Source: CBDAUN01 sp965200645 (GTDB lineage Bacteria; Pseudomonadota; Gammaproteobacteria; Arenicellales; JAJDZL01). From it: a stretch of DNA of 64,000 bases. Made by a program: the position numbers and the translations under genes. Position 1 is the first letter of the stretch, and each line of letters starts with the position of its first letter. The stretch spans positions 372,001 to 436,000 of the forward strand of contig CBDAUN010000003.1 in assembly GCA_965200645.1 (NCBI GenBank), in the 5' to 3' direction. Below, in pieces: positions 26,427 to 34,916 of the stretch. A model generated the notes under the pieces. That model worked only from the letters and a program-made list of their open reading frames with translations. It searched no databases and was not told the origin of the DNA.

Positions 26427-27551
26427 TTTGATCATTTTGTTGATTTCTTCGTGAAGTTTTGGCAGGATTGCGTCATACCGATAGGCACCTAACTTTTCAC
26501 TGCCTCTCTTCAAGTTGACGAAATTCGGACCACACCATAATCCGAGGTCTGCATCGTCGGTTTCACCCGGACCATTAACTCGACATCCCATCACGGCTAT
26601 AGTGATTGGGTTGTTCTGCATGTTTTCGGTAAGTTGCTTGACTTCTTTTGCAAGGTCGATGAAAGCTTCATTTTCAACTCGTGAGCAACTAGGGCAAGAA
26701 ATGATGTTGAGCTTGTTCGGGTCGAATCGAACCACGGTACGCACTCGACCTTCTGCAAAGTCATTGAGTATTTGATGACCGGCTTCGACTTCATAACTTT
26801 TTTCCTTTTCCGGAAGTGTAAGCGAAACTCGTATGGTGTCACCTATACCTTTCGCAAACAACTGCTCAAATGCAATTCGAGTTTTGATAACACCATCCGG
26901 CGGCATTCCAGCTTCCGTGACTCCCAAATGTAAGGGAACTTCAGGTCGCTGTTCGGCAAATCGCTGATTTGCTTCAACCACCCGGTCTGGATGAGAACTC
27001 TTTAGGGATACAACATAACGAGTAAAGCCAAGGCCATCCAGCATTTCTGCATGATCCAAGGCACTCGCCACCATCGGTGAAACAGAATCGTCGGCCTCAA
27101 ACTTAGCCTTGGTTTCAGGATCTACGGAACCGGAGTTCACTCCGACTCGAATCGCGCAGTCGTTTTGCATTGCCAAGTCGACAAGAAATTTTACCTTGTC
27201 CAGTACAGGTTTTTTGCGCTCGTGATGGTATAGGTGTCCGGGGTTATAGCGAATCTTGTCTACGAATGGCGCGACAATTTGTGCCATTCGGTAATTTTCC
27301 TGAAGATCAACAACCAAATTAGGCCGAGCATTCTCTCGAATTTGTTCTAAAGCTGTAGCATCTCTTTTACTGTCAACGGCAATTCGAACAATCGCGGCGC
27401 CGAATTTGTGTAAAGAATTGATTTGCTCGGTAGTTGCCATTGTGTCTTGAGTATGTGTTGTGCACATACTTTGAACTGCAATCGGATTATTGTTTCCAAT
27501 CTTGCAGTTTCCAACTAGCACTTCTCTTGTAGGTTTCCTTTGAATAGCCAA
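26409..27551 (-). CDS. ispG: 4-hydroxy-3-methylbut-2-en-1-yl diphosphate synthase (IspG/GcpE)
   Basis: Penultimate enzyme of the MEP isoprenoid pathway, converting MEcPP to HMBPP with a 4Fe-4S cluster. The 380-residue protein has the N-terminal NNPIAVQSM, a middle LHLGVTEAG, and the cluster ligands CPSCSR and GCRVNGPGE. The central part (VDLQENYR, DKIRYNPGHLYHHE, VNSGSVDP) differs from the E. coli protein and recalls, from memory, forms seen in planctomycetes and some other phyla, so the gene may be of foreign origin. It faces ilvD, and its 3' end is part of the duplicated junction. birA lies divergently upstream. Confidence 0.92.
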   Translation of the reverse strand: MAIQRKPTREVLVGNCKIGNNNPIAVQSMCTTHTQDTMATTEQINSLHKFGAAIVRIAVDSKRDATALEQIRENARPNLVVDLQENYRMAQIVAPFVDKIRYNPGHLYHHERKKPVLDKVKFLVDLAMQNDCAIRVGVNSGSVDPETKAKFEADDSVSPMVASALDHAEMLDGLGFTRYVVSLKSSHPDRVVEANQRFAEQRPEVPLHLGVTEAGMPPDGVIKTRIAFEQLFAKGIGDTIRVSLTLPEKEKSYEVEAGHQILNDFAEGRVRTVVRFDPNKLNIISCPSCSRVENEAFIDLAKEVKQLTENMQNNPITIAVMGCRVNGPGETDDADLGLWCGPNFVNLKRGSEKLGAYRYDAILPKLHEEINKMIKEGITP

Positions 27552-27712
27552 TTTCCAATTACCAAAGTTTCATTTCATATCTACAAAACTAGAAGACAAT
27601 CTTGCCTTAATTCAACCAGTCTGTTCCAATGCTAACCTTCGACTCAAACAAAGTGCGTCTAAAATCATTCATCACTAATTCATTAAGTCATTCTAGCAAA
27701 TTCGAATCAACT

Positions 27713-28669
27713 ATGAGTCTTATCAAAATAATTAAGGTGTTGTCAACGGACTACTATCAGTCACCGAAACAGGTTTCCGAATTAACTAATTTGAATCCGA
27801 AATCAATTTTGAACTTCATTTCAGTGCTTAAAGATGCCGGTGCTCCATTGTTAGAGGATGATCAAGGCAATGTCAAACTCAAACACAAATTATATGCGAT
27901 TGAAGAGTCTGAAATTAGAAAGGAGTTGGAAAAGCACAATCAGCATCTTGCAACAAGATTTCACTACATCGAACAGGTTGATTCAACCAACCAGTTTTTG
28001 CTGGATTTTACTGATCGGATGTCAATGCATAAGGCAATTTGTGTTGCAGATTTAATGAGTGCTGGTCGAGGTAGAAGAATGAGACCTTGGTTTGGTGGGG
28101 CATTCGAAAACATCATGATGTCGATAGCCTGGAAGTTTCCCAAAAAGAGGCAACTACCTGGACTAAGTCTCGCCATCGCAGTCATCGTAGCTCGTAGTCT
28201 AAAATCAGAACTAGGTATTGAGGTGCAAATGAAGTGGCCAAATGACATTCTCTGGAACAATCAGAAACTTGGTGGAATCTTGGTTGAGATAGTGGAATCT
28301 GTGGCAGTTGTCGGCATTGGTTTAAATGGTCGCATTTCAGACCAAGTTAAAGAAGAAATAGGCCAACCTGTTATATCCATATATGACATTATTGGCAGCA
28401 CTGTGAACCGTGCAAAGTTAATCGAAGCACTAGCCCTATCCCTAAATAGTGGTTTACAACAGTTTCAGGAACATGGCTTTCAGCCTTTCCGACAGTATTG
28501 GCTAGACCGCCATGCTTTGTCCGACTGCTTGGTTCAGACCGATGACAGAGATCCTGTCGTTGGACATATTTTCGGATTGAGTGTCGATGGAGCTTTGAAA
28601 CTTCGCCAACTGGACGGAACGATTAAATGTGTCTATGCTGGTGAATTAAGCTTAAGGAAAAAACATTAA
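27713..28669 (+). CDS. birA: Biotin-[acetyl-CoA carboxylase] ligase / biotin repressor BirA
   Basis: Activates biotin to biotinyl-AMP and attaches it to the carboxyl-carrier protein; in its two-domain form it also represses biotin genes. The ATG at 27713 gives 318 residues beginning with a winged-helix domain (MSLIKIIKVLSTDYYQSPKQ to about residue 65). The catalytic domain follows, with a GRGRRMRPW loop (usually GRGRRGR), KWPNDILWNNQKLGGILVE and a small C-terminal SH3-like domain. An ATG 28 codons earlier also exists but adds non-conserved sequence. Divergent from ispG; convergent with the dioxygenase gene 2 bases away. Confidence 0.9.
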   Translation: MSLIKIIKVLSTDYYQSPKQVSELTNLNPKSILNFISVLKDAGAPLLEDDQGNVKLKHKLYAIEESEIRKELEKHNQHLATRFHYIEQVDSTNQFLLDFTDRMSMHKAICVADLMSAGRGRRMRPWFGGAFENIMMSIAWKFPKKRQLPGLSLAIAVIVARSLKSELGIEVQMKWPNDILWNNQKLGGILVEIVESVAVVGIGLNGRISDQVKEEIGQPVISIYDIIGSTVNRAKLIEALALSLNSGLQQFQEHGFQPFRQYWLDRHALSDCLVQTDDRDPVVGHIFGLSVDGALKLRQLDGTIKCVYAGELSLRKKH

Positions 28670-28671
28670 GA

Positions 28672-29475
28672 CTAAGCCACGCTTTCTAATGGTTTTTGTG
28701 CGAGTTCTCTAAGGCAGTTATCGGGTAGGCAATCAATAGGAGTAAAGTCTCGATGGGCAATCCATTCGGCCCGCTTAAACCTGCGAATGTGGTTGTCTAC
28801 ATGACACAGCGATAAGTAAACTACTGTTCGGGACCACGGTGAAATATTTGGTGGGGAACAGTGAACCAATGTGCTGTAAAACATCAACACACTACCTGCC
28901 TTACCCTTTACCGAAACTATGCCACCTTCGTCTACGAGTTTGGTGACCGTGGCCTTGTCTAAAGTCCAAAGAGGATAACTGGTGGTTTGCAAGTCGTGTC
29001 CAGCTTCGTAAACTCCTTCTCGGTGTGAGCCAGGAATTACCCACAGTGGACCGTTAAATTCATTAGCGTCATCAACCATTAAGGCAATGTTCATTGCTCT
29101 GGCTTCAGGCATGAGGTCATCACGAGACCAAGTTCCATAATCTTGATGCCATTGCCAAATTTCGCCGGTAAATGCAGCTTTCGCATTGACTTTGTATTGA
29201 TGCATGTACACCCGCCCATCAAGCAGTTGTTCCACAGGCTGAATAAGTCTCGGGTGTCTTCCCAATCTACGAAATGCTTCATTGTAGTAATGCGCAGCAA
29301 AAGCTGTTCGTGCAGTTTTACCGTCACTTTCCCTAAAAACTTCCTCACGATCGAGTGCGTAGACTTCGTCAGCGGCTTCGCGTAAAACTTCGACCTCTGT
29401 TTCACCAAAGACGTTGGGAAGCATTAGGAAACCCTGTTTATGAAAAAGATTCATTTGTTCCTTAGAAAGCTTCAT
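28672..29475 (-). CDS. Phytanoyl-CoA dioxygenase (PhyH) family protein, EctD-like
   Basis: A 267-residue Fe(II)/2-oxoglutarate-dependent oxygenase. The metal-binding triad is visible as HQD in WQWHQDYGTWSRDDLM and a distal His in TLVHCSPPN, with a following Arg (PWSRTVVYLS) for 2-oxoglutarate. The stretch around the HxD and the GPLWVIPGSH motif recall ectoine hydroxylase, but no ectABC genes are nearby, so the substrate is open. It probably forms a pair with the S33 hydrolase gene 60 bases upstream on the same strand. Confidence 0.82.
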   Translation of the reverse strand: MKLSKEQMNLFHKQGFLMLPNVFGETEVEVLREAADEVYALDREEVFRESDGKTARTAFAAHYYNEAFRRLGRHPRLIQPVEQLLDGRVYMHQYKVNAKAAFTGEIWQWHQDYGTWSRDDLMPEARAMNIALMVDDANEFNGPLWVIPGSHREGVYEAGHDLQTTSYPLWTLDKATVTKLVDEGGIVSVKGKAGSVLMFYSTLVHCSPPNISPWSRTVVYLSLCHVDNHIRRFKRAEWIAHRDFTPIDCLPDNCLRELAQKPLESVA

Positions 29476-29535
29476 GAACTAACCTCGTTTGACCAATATT
29501 TTGATCGATTTAGTAAACTCTTCACCTGTTCAACT

Positions 29536-30417
29536 TTAGTTCTCTGAGAGAAATCGCCTAAGCACTGAAAAATATTCATCAGGTTCTTCATAAAATGGTA
29601 CGTGGGAACTATTGTGGAGAACTGCAACTTGTGAATGTGGAAGTACGTTGTGCATTTTTAGGGCACAAGCAGGTCCGATTTCATCATGAGTTCCTGTAAC
29701 TATAAGCGCAGGCATCGTTAGTTGATGCATGTCAGGGATTCGATTCCAGTCCTTCAAATTTCCAATGTATAGAAATTCATTTGGTCCCTGCATCGTGCCA
29801 TAGGGCCCCATATTCCAGTCATTAACGGAAGCCAGCAAGGAGTCTGGCCATTCTTTCAAACGGCAAACATGCCGATAGTTCAAAATCGTAACCGCAGCTT
29901 GATACTCAGGATGATCAATCGTACCCATCGCCTCGTGGTGCAACATCATTGCAACGGTTTCACTGCCCAGCGCGTTTCGCATGCGATTTAGTTCGACAGT
30001 AAGGTGCGGTAAATCACCACAGGTGTTTGCAAGAACTAAAGTTCGAATTTCGTCTGGGTAAGTAAGGGCATACTCAATACTCAGCCAACCACCCCAGGAT
30101 TGTCCGAGAAGATGCACGTTGTTGAGCCCCAAAGCCTTGCGTACCGTTTCGACTTCTTCAACGTAGCGACTAATATTCCACAACGACTGATCAGTGGGTC
30201 GGTCTGAGTTTCCGCAACCTAACTGATCGAAAGCAACAACGCGGTATCCTTCTTCAGCTAACGGGATATGCGGGTCACGAAGGTAGTCACAGGGTAGACC
30301 GGGACCGCCGTTTAACAAAAACAGTACGTTTTCTCCAGTTCCGTAACTGTAGGTAACGACCTCAAAGCCGTCGACTGCTACTTTAGTTGTTTTATCGGGG
30401 GCTCTAGGCGGCGGCAT
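29536..30417 (-). CDS. Proline iminopeptidase-like alpha/beta hydrolase (S33 type)
   Basis: A 293-residue alpha/beta-hydrolase. The motif LNGGPGLPCDYL is the HGGPG-type oxyanion segment, GQSWGGWLSIEYA is the nucleophile elbow with the catalytic Ser, and a late Asp (TGTHDEIGP) and His (HNSSHVPFYEEPDEY) complete the triad. The pattern fits the proline iminopeptidase/tricorn-interacting factor F1 subgroup, which removes N-terminal residues from small peptides, though other amide or ester substrates are possible. No signal peptide. Upstream of the start about 195 bases separate it from the divergent lipoprotein gene. Confidence 0.85.
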   Translation of the reverse strand: MPPPRAPDKTTKVAVDGFEVVTYSYGTGENVLFLLNGGPGLPCDYLRDPHIPLAEEGYRVVAFDQLGCGNSDRPTDQSLWNISRYVEEVETVRKALGLNNVHLLGQSWGGWLSIEYALTYPDEIRTLVLANTCGDLPHLTVELNRMRNALGSETVAMMLHHEAMGTIDHPEYQAAVTILNYRHVCRLKEWPDSLLASVNDWNMGPYGTMQGPNEFLYIGNLKDWNRIPDMHQLTMPALIVTGTHDEIGPACALKMHNVLPHSQVAVLHNSSHVPFYEEPDEYFSVLRRFLSEN

Positions 30418-30613
30418 CTGAACTTCCTCACAGGTGGTTTTTATTCCCGTTGATTATAGACATTGGCGATGGTTTGCAACAGTAATTGCACCGCACTCAT
30501 GAAACTAGACGAAAGTTAAAGTGATAGCAAAAATTCAACTTGTTAGAATTTTGTATTTAATTTCAGATATAAACTAAATTAGCATTGCCATAAATTTACT
30601 TTGGGACTGAATT

Positions 30614-31300
30614 ATGTGGAATCGAATAAAATTAATAATTGTCATTGGCTTATTGCTTCTACTTTCCGCCTGCAAATTTGACTTTACCGGCAATATCGAT
30701 ATCGCCAATCTACATCAAGTAGCACAGAATCCTAGTGCCCAGCACACCGCCAATGGGCTCGTGGAAATAGAATTCTTATCGGGTAGCCAGTGTTCAAAGA
30801 GCGAAGACAAAGTTGAGGATCTACTATCTAATCTGTTTGTTGAACTGATTCAAAGGGGATGTTTTGAAGTCGATAATCAGGATTTGATGCGTCTTGAAGT
30901 TCGTTTCCCCATAGTTTATGGGGTGGACGCATGGCAACAAACCATGGCGGACGTAATGGTCGGTTTATTGATAGTACCTCACAATGAAGTAGAGTATGCA
31001 GCATATTTGATGAACAACACTCGCAAGTTTGAAAAATTAAAGGATGACCTCAGTTTAAAGTTCTTTCAGGATTTAGAAATCGAGGACTCAACAATGCGCC
31101 TTGTGGTTGCGAACAACAATTACGATCAAATAATCGAAGTGTCTGGCGTGTTTGTAAACCAAAAGCCTCACGATTTGTCTCAAACTATCAGTATGGCACC
31201 GCTATCTGAATATACTATTCAACTGTCAGATGTTGGAGTTTCAAGTTGGGCCAGTAATGGCTTCGCAAAAGTGTTGTATTTTGACAGACTAAGAAACTGA
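30614..31300 (+). CDS. Lipoprotein of unknown function
   Basis: A 228-residue protein with a lipoprotein signal peptide: basic start, a leucine-rich core, and the lipobox LSAC with the lipidated Cys at residue 20. The residue after it is Lys rather than Asp, which favours sorting to the outer membrane. The mature part has a CKFDFTGNID start and two further Cys but no domain I recognise. It stands alone between the S33 hydrolase and the tRNA cluster. Base composition is like the surrounding genes. Confidence 0.75.
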   Translation: MWNRIKLIIVIGLLLLLSACKFDFTGNIDIANLHQVAQNPSAQHTANGLVEIEFLSGSQCSKSEDKVEDLLSNLFVELIQRGCFEVDNQDLMRLEVRFPIVYGVDAWQQTMADVMVGLLIVPHNEVEYAAYLMNNTRKFEKLKDDLSLKFFQDLEIEDSTMRLVVANNNYDQIIEVSGVFVNQKPHDLSQTISMAPLSEYTIQLSDVGVSSWASNGFAKVLYFDRLRN

Positions 31301-31388
31301 TTCTACAAGTGATATTAAGCAACCTGTCGTAGTCATTTGATTACGCATAGCGTGCAAATTCTTCACTCTTTTAAATTTGTAATTTTGT

Positions 31389-31394
31389 TATAAT
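31389..31394 (+). promoter_or_regulatory. Putative -10 of the tRNA-tufB transcription unit
   Basis: A perfect TATAAT is followed by a G+C-rich run (CCCGC), as in discriminators of stable-RNA promoters. No strong -35 is present at the right spacing (CTCTTT is the best). It lies 154 bases before the first tRNA. Transcripts from it would cross the hairpin at 31407-31433. Confidence 0.4.
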
Positions 31395-31406
31395 TTCCCG
31401 CTTGAT

Positions 31407-31433
31407 TCGCTTTGTGATTAAAGCGATTTTTTT
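31407..31433 (+). terminator. Hairpin with T-run before the tRNA cluster
   Basis: A 7-bp stem (TCGCTTT with AAAGCGA, loop GTGATT) is followed by seven T. It has the form of a weak intrinsic terminator and could end the lipoprotein transcript. Because the best -10 lies just upstream, it could also act as an attenuator in the tRNA leader. Confidence 0.5.
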
Positions 31434-31547
31434 GTGCTTTTTTGTACGACAGGCGCAGATAAATTTGTTACTGACTAGGCGAGTAATCACAAAGCATCAC
31501 ATCAAGTAATTTTCAACGAAACAGCGAATTTCTGAATACACCATTGT

Positions 31548-31623
31548 GCCCGCATAGCTCAGCTGGAAGAGCAGCTGATTTGTAATCAGCAGGTCGGGGG
31601 TTCGAGTCCCTCTGCGGGCTCCA
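31548..31623 (+). tRNA. tRNA-Thr (anticodon TGT)
   Basis: Full cloverleaf of 76 bases with the 7-bp acceptor stem GCCCGCA/TGCGGGC, anticodon loop TTTGTAA giving TGT, a GGTTCGAGTCC T-arm and encoded CCA. It corresponds to thrU, the first tRNA of the E. coli thrU-tyrU-glyT-thrT-tufB cluster. Confidence 0.95.
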
Positions 31624-31729
31624 GATGATCCATTACGGCAATGTCGTTAAATTTGGTCGGTTCAGTAAATTCAATTTGACAGAAGTAACAATTTGCTTTA
31701 GTATTGATAGATTAAACTTGATTTGTGCC

Positions 31730-31811
31730 GGAGGGGTTCCCGAGCGGCCAAAGGGGGCAGACTGTAAATCTGTTGGCTCAGCCTTCGGAGGTTCGAATCC
31801 TCCCCCCTCCA
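31730..31811 (+). tRNA. tRNA-Tyr (anticodon GTA)
   Basis: A class II tRNA with a long variable arm, the acceptor stem GGAGGGG/CCCCTCC, anticodon stem-loop AGACTGTAAATCT giving GTA, and a GGTTCGAATCC T-arm. The 3' end reads ACCG, so the terminal CCA is not fully encoded, unlike the other tRNAs here. Position matches tyrU of E. coli. Confidence 0.95.
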
Positions 31812-31866
31812 CCGCTAGCAACTTTTGTGGGCAGGCAAATTAAATGGAATTTCGGATCTTGGTCAA

Positions 31867-31940
<74 letters not shown>

Positions 31941-32003
31941 GTGTCGGATAGCAATTGAGAAGTCTTTAACTTTGATGTTAACAGGTGGATTGAATTGAAG
32001 AAT

Positions 32004-32079
<76 letters not shown>

Positions 32080-32144
32080 GAACAGAACATATCACAAAAT
32101 TTCAGAATATTTGGCATACAAAGCAACCAACGGGGAATTAGACA

Positions 32145-33335
32145 GTGGCCAAGGAAAAGTTTGAGCGTACCAAGCCGCATGTAAATGTGGGGACGATAGG
32201 GCATGTGGATCATGGTAAGACGACGTTAACGGCGGCGATCACGCGGGTGTTATCGGCGCGCTATGGGGGTGAGGCCAAGGCGTTTGACGACATTGACAAT
32301 GCGCCGGAGGAGCGCGAGCGAGGGATTACGATTGCCACGGCGCATGTGGAGTATGAGACGCAGGGACGGCATTATGCGCATGTGGATTGTCCGGGGCATG
32401 CGGATTATGTGAAGAACATGATTACCGGTGCGGCGCAGATGGATGGAGCGGTCTTGGTGGTATCGGCGGCGGATGGAGCGATGCCGCAGACGCGTGAGCA
32501 CGTGTTGTTAGCCCGTCAGGTGGGGGTGCCGTATATTGTGGTGTATTTGAACAAAGCGGACATGGTGGATGATGAGGAGTTGTTAGAGTTAGTGGAGATG
32601 GAGATTCGCGAGTTATTGAGTGAGTATGAGTTTCCGGGTGATGACACGCCGGTGATTGTGGGCAGTGCGTTGCAGGCTTTAGAGGGTGATTCAGGGGAAT
32701 TAGGCGAGGCGTCGATTGATCGGTTGGCGGCGGCGTTGGATGAGTATATACCGGAGCCGGAGCGGGCGGTGGATGGTGAGTTTTTGATGCCGGTGGAGGA
32801 TGTATTTTCGATCTCTGGGCGGGGCACAGTGGTGACGGGTCGAGTGGAGCGTGGCATCGTCAAGGTTGGAGATCCGGTCGCGATTGTGGGGATTCGGGAC
32901 ACTTCACAGACGGTGGCGACCGGGGTGGAGATGTTTCGCAAGTTATTGGATGAAGGTCGTGCGGGAGACAATGTGGGGGTGTTGTTACGGGGCACCAAGA
33001 AGAACGAAGTGGAGCGCGGTCAGGTGTTGGCCAAGCCGGGGTCGATTACGCCGCATCGGCACTTTGAGGCGGAGGTGTATATTTTGTCGGGCAAAGAAGG
33101 CGGTCGGCACACCCCGTTTAGTCATGGTTATCGGCCACAGTTTTATTTTCGCACCACGGATGTGACCGGTGCGGTAGAGTTGCCGGCAGACACCGAGATG
33201 GTGATGCCGGGCGACAATATACATTTGACAGGTAATTTGATCAGTCCGATTGCGATGGAAGAGGGGCTGCGGTTTGCGATTCGTGAAGGCGGCCGCACCG
33301 TCGGTGCCGGCGTCGTCACTAAAATTTTGGATTAA
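32145..33335 (+). CDS. tufB: Elongation factor Tu, copy 1
   Basis: Delivers aminoacyl-tRNA to the ribosome. The 396-residue protein has the P-loop GHVDHGKT, DCPGHADY, NKADM (NKxD) and the domain II/III sequence of bacterial EF-Tu. The start is GTG. Position after four tRNA genes and before secE-nusG identifies it as the tufB locus. Its coding sequence appears identical to the second copy at 48521-49711, with identity ending at the gene edges. Composition is strongly shifted to G-ending codons compared with rpoB, fusA and the ribosomal genes: 40 of 60 bases in 32221-32280 are G or C, against 25 of 60 in 36841-36900 of rpoB. Confidence 0.98.
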   Translation: MAKEKFERTKPHVNVGTIGHVDHGKTTLTAAITRVLSARYGGEAKAFDDIDNAPEERERGITIATAHVEYETQGRHYAHVDCPGHADYVKNMITGAAQMDGAVLVVSAADGAMPQTREHVLLARQVGVPYIVVYLNKADMVDDEELLELVEMEIRELLSEYEFPGDDTPVIVGSALQALEGDSGELGEASIDRLAAALDEYIPEPERAVDGEFLMPVEDVFSISGRGTVVTGRVERGIVKVGDPVAIVGIRDTSQTVATGVEMFRKLLDEGRAGDNVGVLLRGTKKNEVERGQVLAKPGSITPHRHFEAEVYILSGKEGGRHTPFSHGYRPQFYFRTTDVTGAVELPADTEMVMPGDNIHLTGNLISPIAMEEGLRFAIREGGRTVGAGVVTKILD

Positions 33336-33361
33336 ATTAAGTCTTTAGAAGTATTACACGT

Positions 33362-33438
<77 letters not shown>

Positions 33439-33462
33439 GATCAACAAACTGAAAAGTTGTTA

Positions 33463-33825
33463 ATGACAGAAGCAGTAGAAAAACTTAAGTTGGTTGGTGC
33501 CACTGCACTAGTGGTGGGTGGTCTGTACGCGTTTTACGCATTTGACACTACGTCTCAACTGCTTCGTGTCGGATTGTTGATTGTCAGTTTGATTGCAGCA
33601 GCCGGTGTTGCTTTGACTTCAGTATATGGTCAGGAAGCTTGGAGTTTTGCTAAAGGCGCAAGATCCGAATTTCGCAGAATTGTGTGGCCCACACGCAGAG
33701 ATACGGCGACCAGTACTTTGATTGTCATCATTATGGTGATACTCATCGGGCTGTTTTTATGGCTGCTTGACACCATATCCTTTTGGTTGATTTACGATCT
33801 TTTGTTGCAAATTGGAGACGGTTAG
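33463..33825 (+). CDS. secE: Preprotein translocase subunit SecE
   Basis: Essential small subunit of the SecYEG channel. The ATG at 33463 gives 120 residues with three hydrophobic segments, as in the longer gammaproteobacterial form, and the conserved cytoplasmic ARSEFRRIVWPTRRDT motif before the last segment. The open frame runs back into tRNA-Trp, so upstream starts can be discarded. nusG begins at the very next base after the stop. Confidence 0.95.
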   Translation: MTEAVEKLKLVGATALVVGGLYAFYAFDTTSQLLRVGLLIVSLIAAAGVALTSVYGQEAWSFAKGARSEFRRIVWPTRRDTATSTLIVIIMVILIGLFLWLLDTISFWLIYDLLLQIGDG

Positions 33826-34443
33826 ATGAATCAGGATGAAGATTTGTTGACAACCGAATTGGCAACAAGTCAGACAGAACCTGCAGTTGCTTCTAGTTCA
33901 AATGAAGATCCCAACTTGAAGTGGTATGTTTTGCATACATATTCGGGACATGAGCAACGCGTAAAAAGATCGCTTTGGGAATACATTGGTCGATCCGAAT
34001 TGAAGGATCATTTCGACAACATTGTCGTTCCAACCGAAAAAGTGATAGAGATGCGTGGTGGTCAAAAACGCACGACAGAAAGAAACTTTTATCCGGGATA
34101 CGTATTCATACGTATGGTCATGACGAATGAGACATGGCACTTGGTAAACAGCATTCCTCAAGTGTGCAAATTTATTGGCGGAAAGGGAGAGGAAGTCCCA
34201 CCAATTTCAGAAAGAGAAGCAAAGGAAATTCTCGATAGAATCGAAGACAGTGCCAGCAAACTTAAACCTAAAGTGCTATTCGCTCCGGGAGAGTTGGTGC
34301 GTGTCATCGAAGGTGCATTCGAGGACTTCAACGGAACTGTTGAGGATGTCAACTACGAGAAGAATAAACTTCGCATATCAGTCTCATTTTTGGGACGTTC
34401 TACACCAATGGAACTTGACTTTAGTCAAGTTGAAAAAACTTGA
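33826..34443 (+). CDS. nusG: Transcription termination/antitermination factor NusG
   Basis: Binds RNA polymerase and links it to Rho or ribosomes. The 205-residue protein has an NGN domain (KWYVLHTYSGHEQRVKRSL, then FYPGYVFIRM) and a C-terminal KOW domain (FAPGELVRVIEGAFEDFNGTV). A 25-residue polar N-terminal extension is present. Starts immediately after secE and is followed by rplK after 34 bases, which include the small hairpin TCGATA/TATCGA at 34451-34465. Confidence 0.95.
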   Translation: MNQDEDLLTTELATSQTEPAVASSSNEDPNLKWYVLHTYSGHEQRVKRSLWEYIGRSELKDHFDNIVVPTEKVIEMRGGQKRTTERNFYPGYVFIRMVMTNETWHLVNSIPQVCKFIGGKGEEVPPISEREAKEILDRIEDSASKLKPKVLFAPGELVRVIEGAFEDFNGTVEDVNYEKNKLRISVSFLGRSTPMELDFSQVEKT

Positions 34444-34477
34444 TTTGATTTCGATATATTATCGATAAGATATTGTT

Positions 34478-34906
34478 ATGGCAAAGAAAATAACTGGCTA
34501 CATTAAGCTACAAGTACCTGCAGGACAGGCCAAGGCTGGGCCTCCAATTGGTCCCGCACTTGGACAGCACGGGCTTAATATTATGGAATTCTGCAAGGCA
34601 TTTAACGCTCAGACTCAATCGCTGGAAGAAAGCATGCCGGTTCCCGTAGTGATTACGGTTTATGCAGACAAGAGTTTTACCTTTGTAACCCGTACTACAC
34701 CAGTATCGTATTTACTGAAAAAGGCGGCTGGGATTGAAAAGGGTAGTGCTGAACCCAACCGAGACAAGGTTGGTAAAGTTACGCGCGCTCAACTTGAAGA
34801 AATTGTGAAAACAAAGGAACCCGATTTGAGCAGTTACGACATGGACCAGGCGGTGCGGATTGTTTCCGGCAGTGCCCGAAGTATGGGGCTGGAAGTAGAG
34901 GAGTAA
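34478..34906 (+). CDS. rplK: 50S ribosomal protein L11
   Basis: 142 residues, full length. Typical start AKKITGYIKLQVPAGQAKAGPPIGPALGQ-like region (split across two conserved blocks) and a C-terminal rRNA-binding domain with GSARSMGLEV. Part of the GTPase-associated centre and needed for stringent-factor activation. First ribosomal gene of the nusG-rplKAJL-rpoBC unit; rplA follows 10 bases later with GGAG before its ATG. Confidence 0.97.
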   Translation: MAKKITGYIKLQVPAGQAKAGPPIGPALGQHGLNIMEFCKAFNAQTQSLEESMPVPVVITVYADKSFTFVTRTTPVSYLLKKAAGIEKGSAEPNRDKVGKVTRAQLEEIVKTKEPDLSSYDMDQAVRIVSGSARSMGLEVEE

Positions 34907-34916
34907 GGAGATAAGC

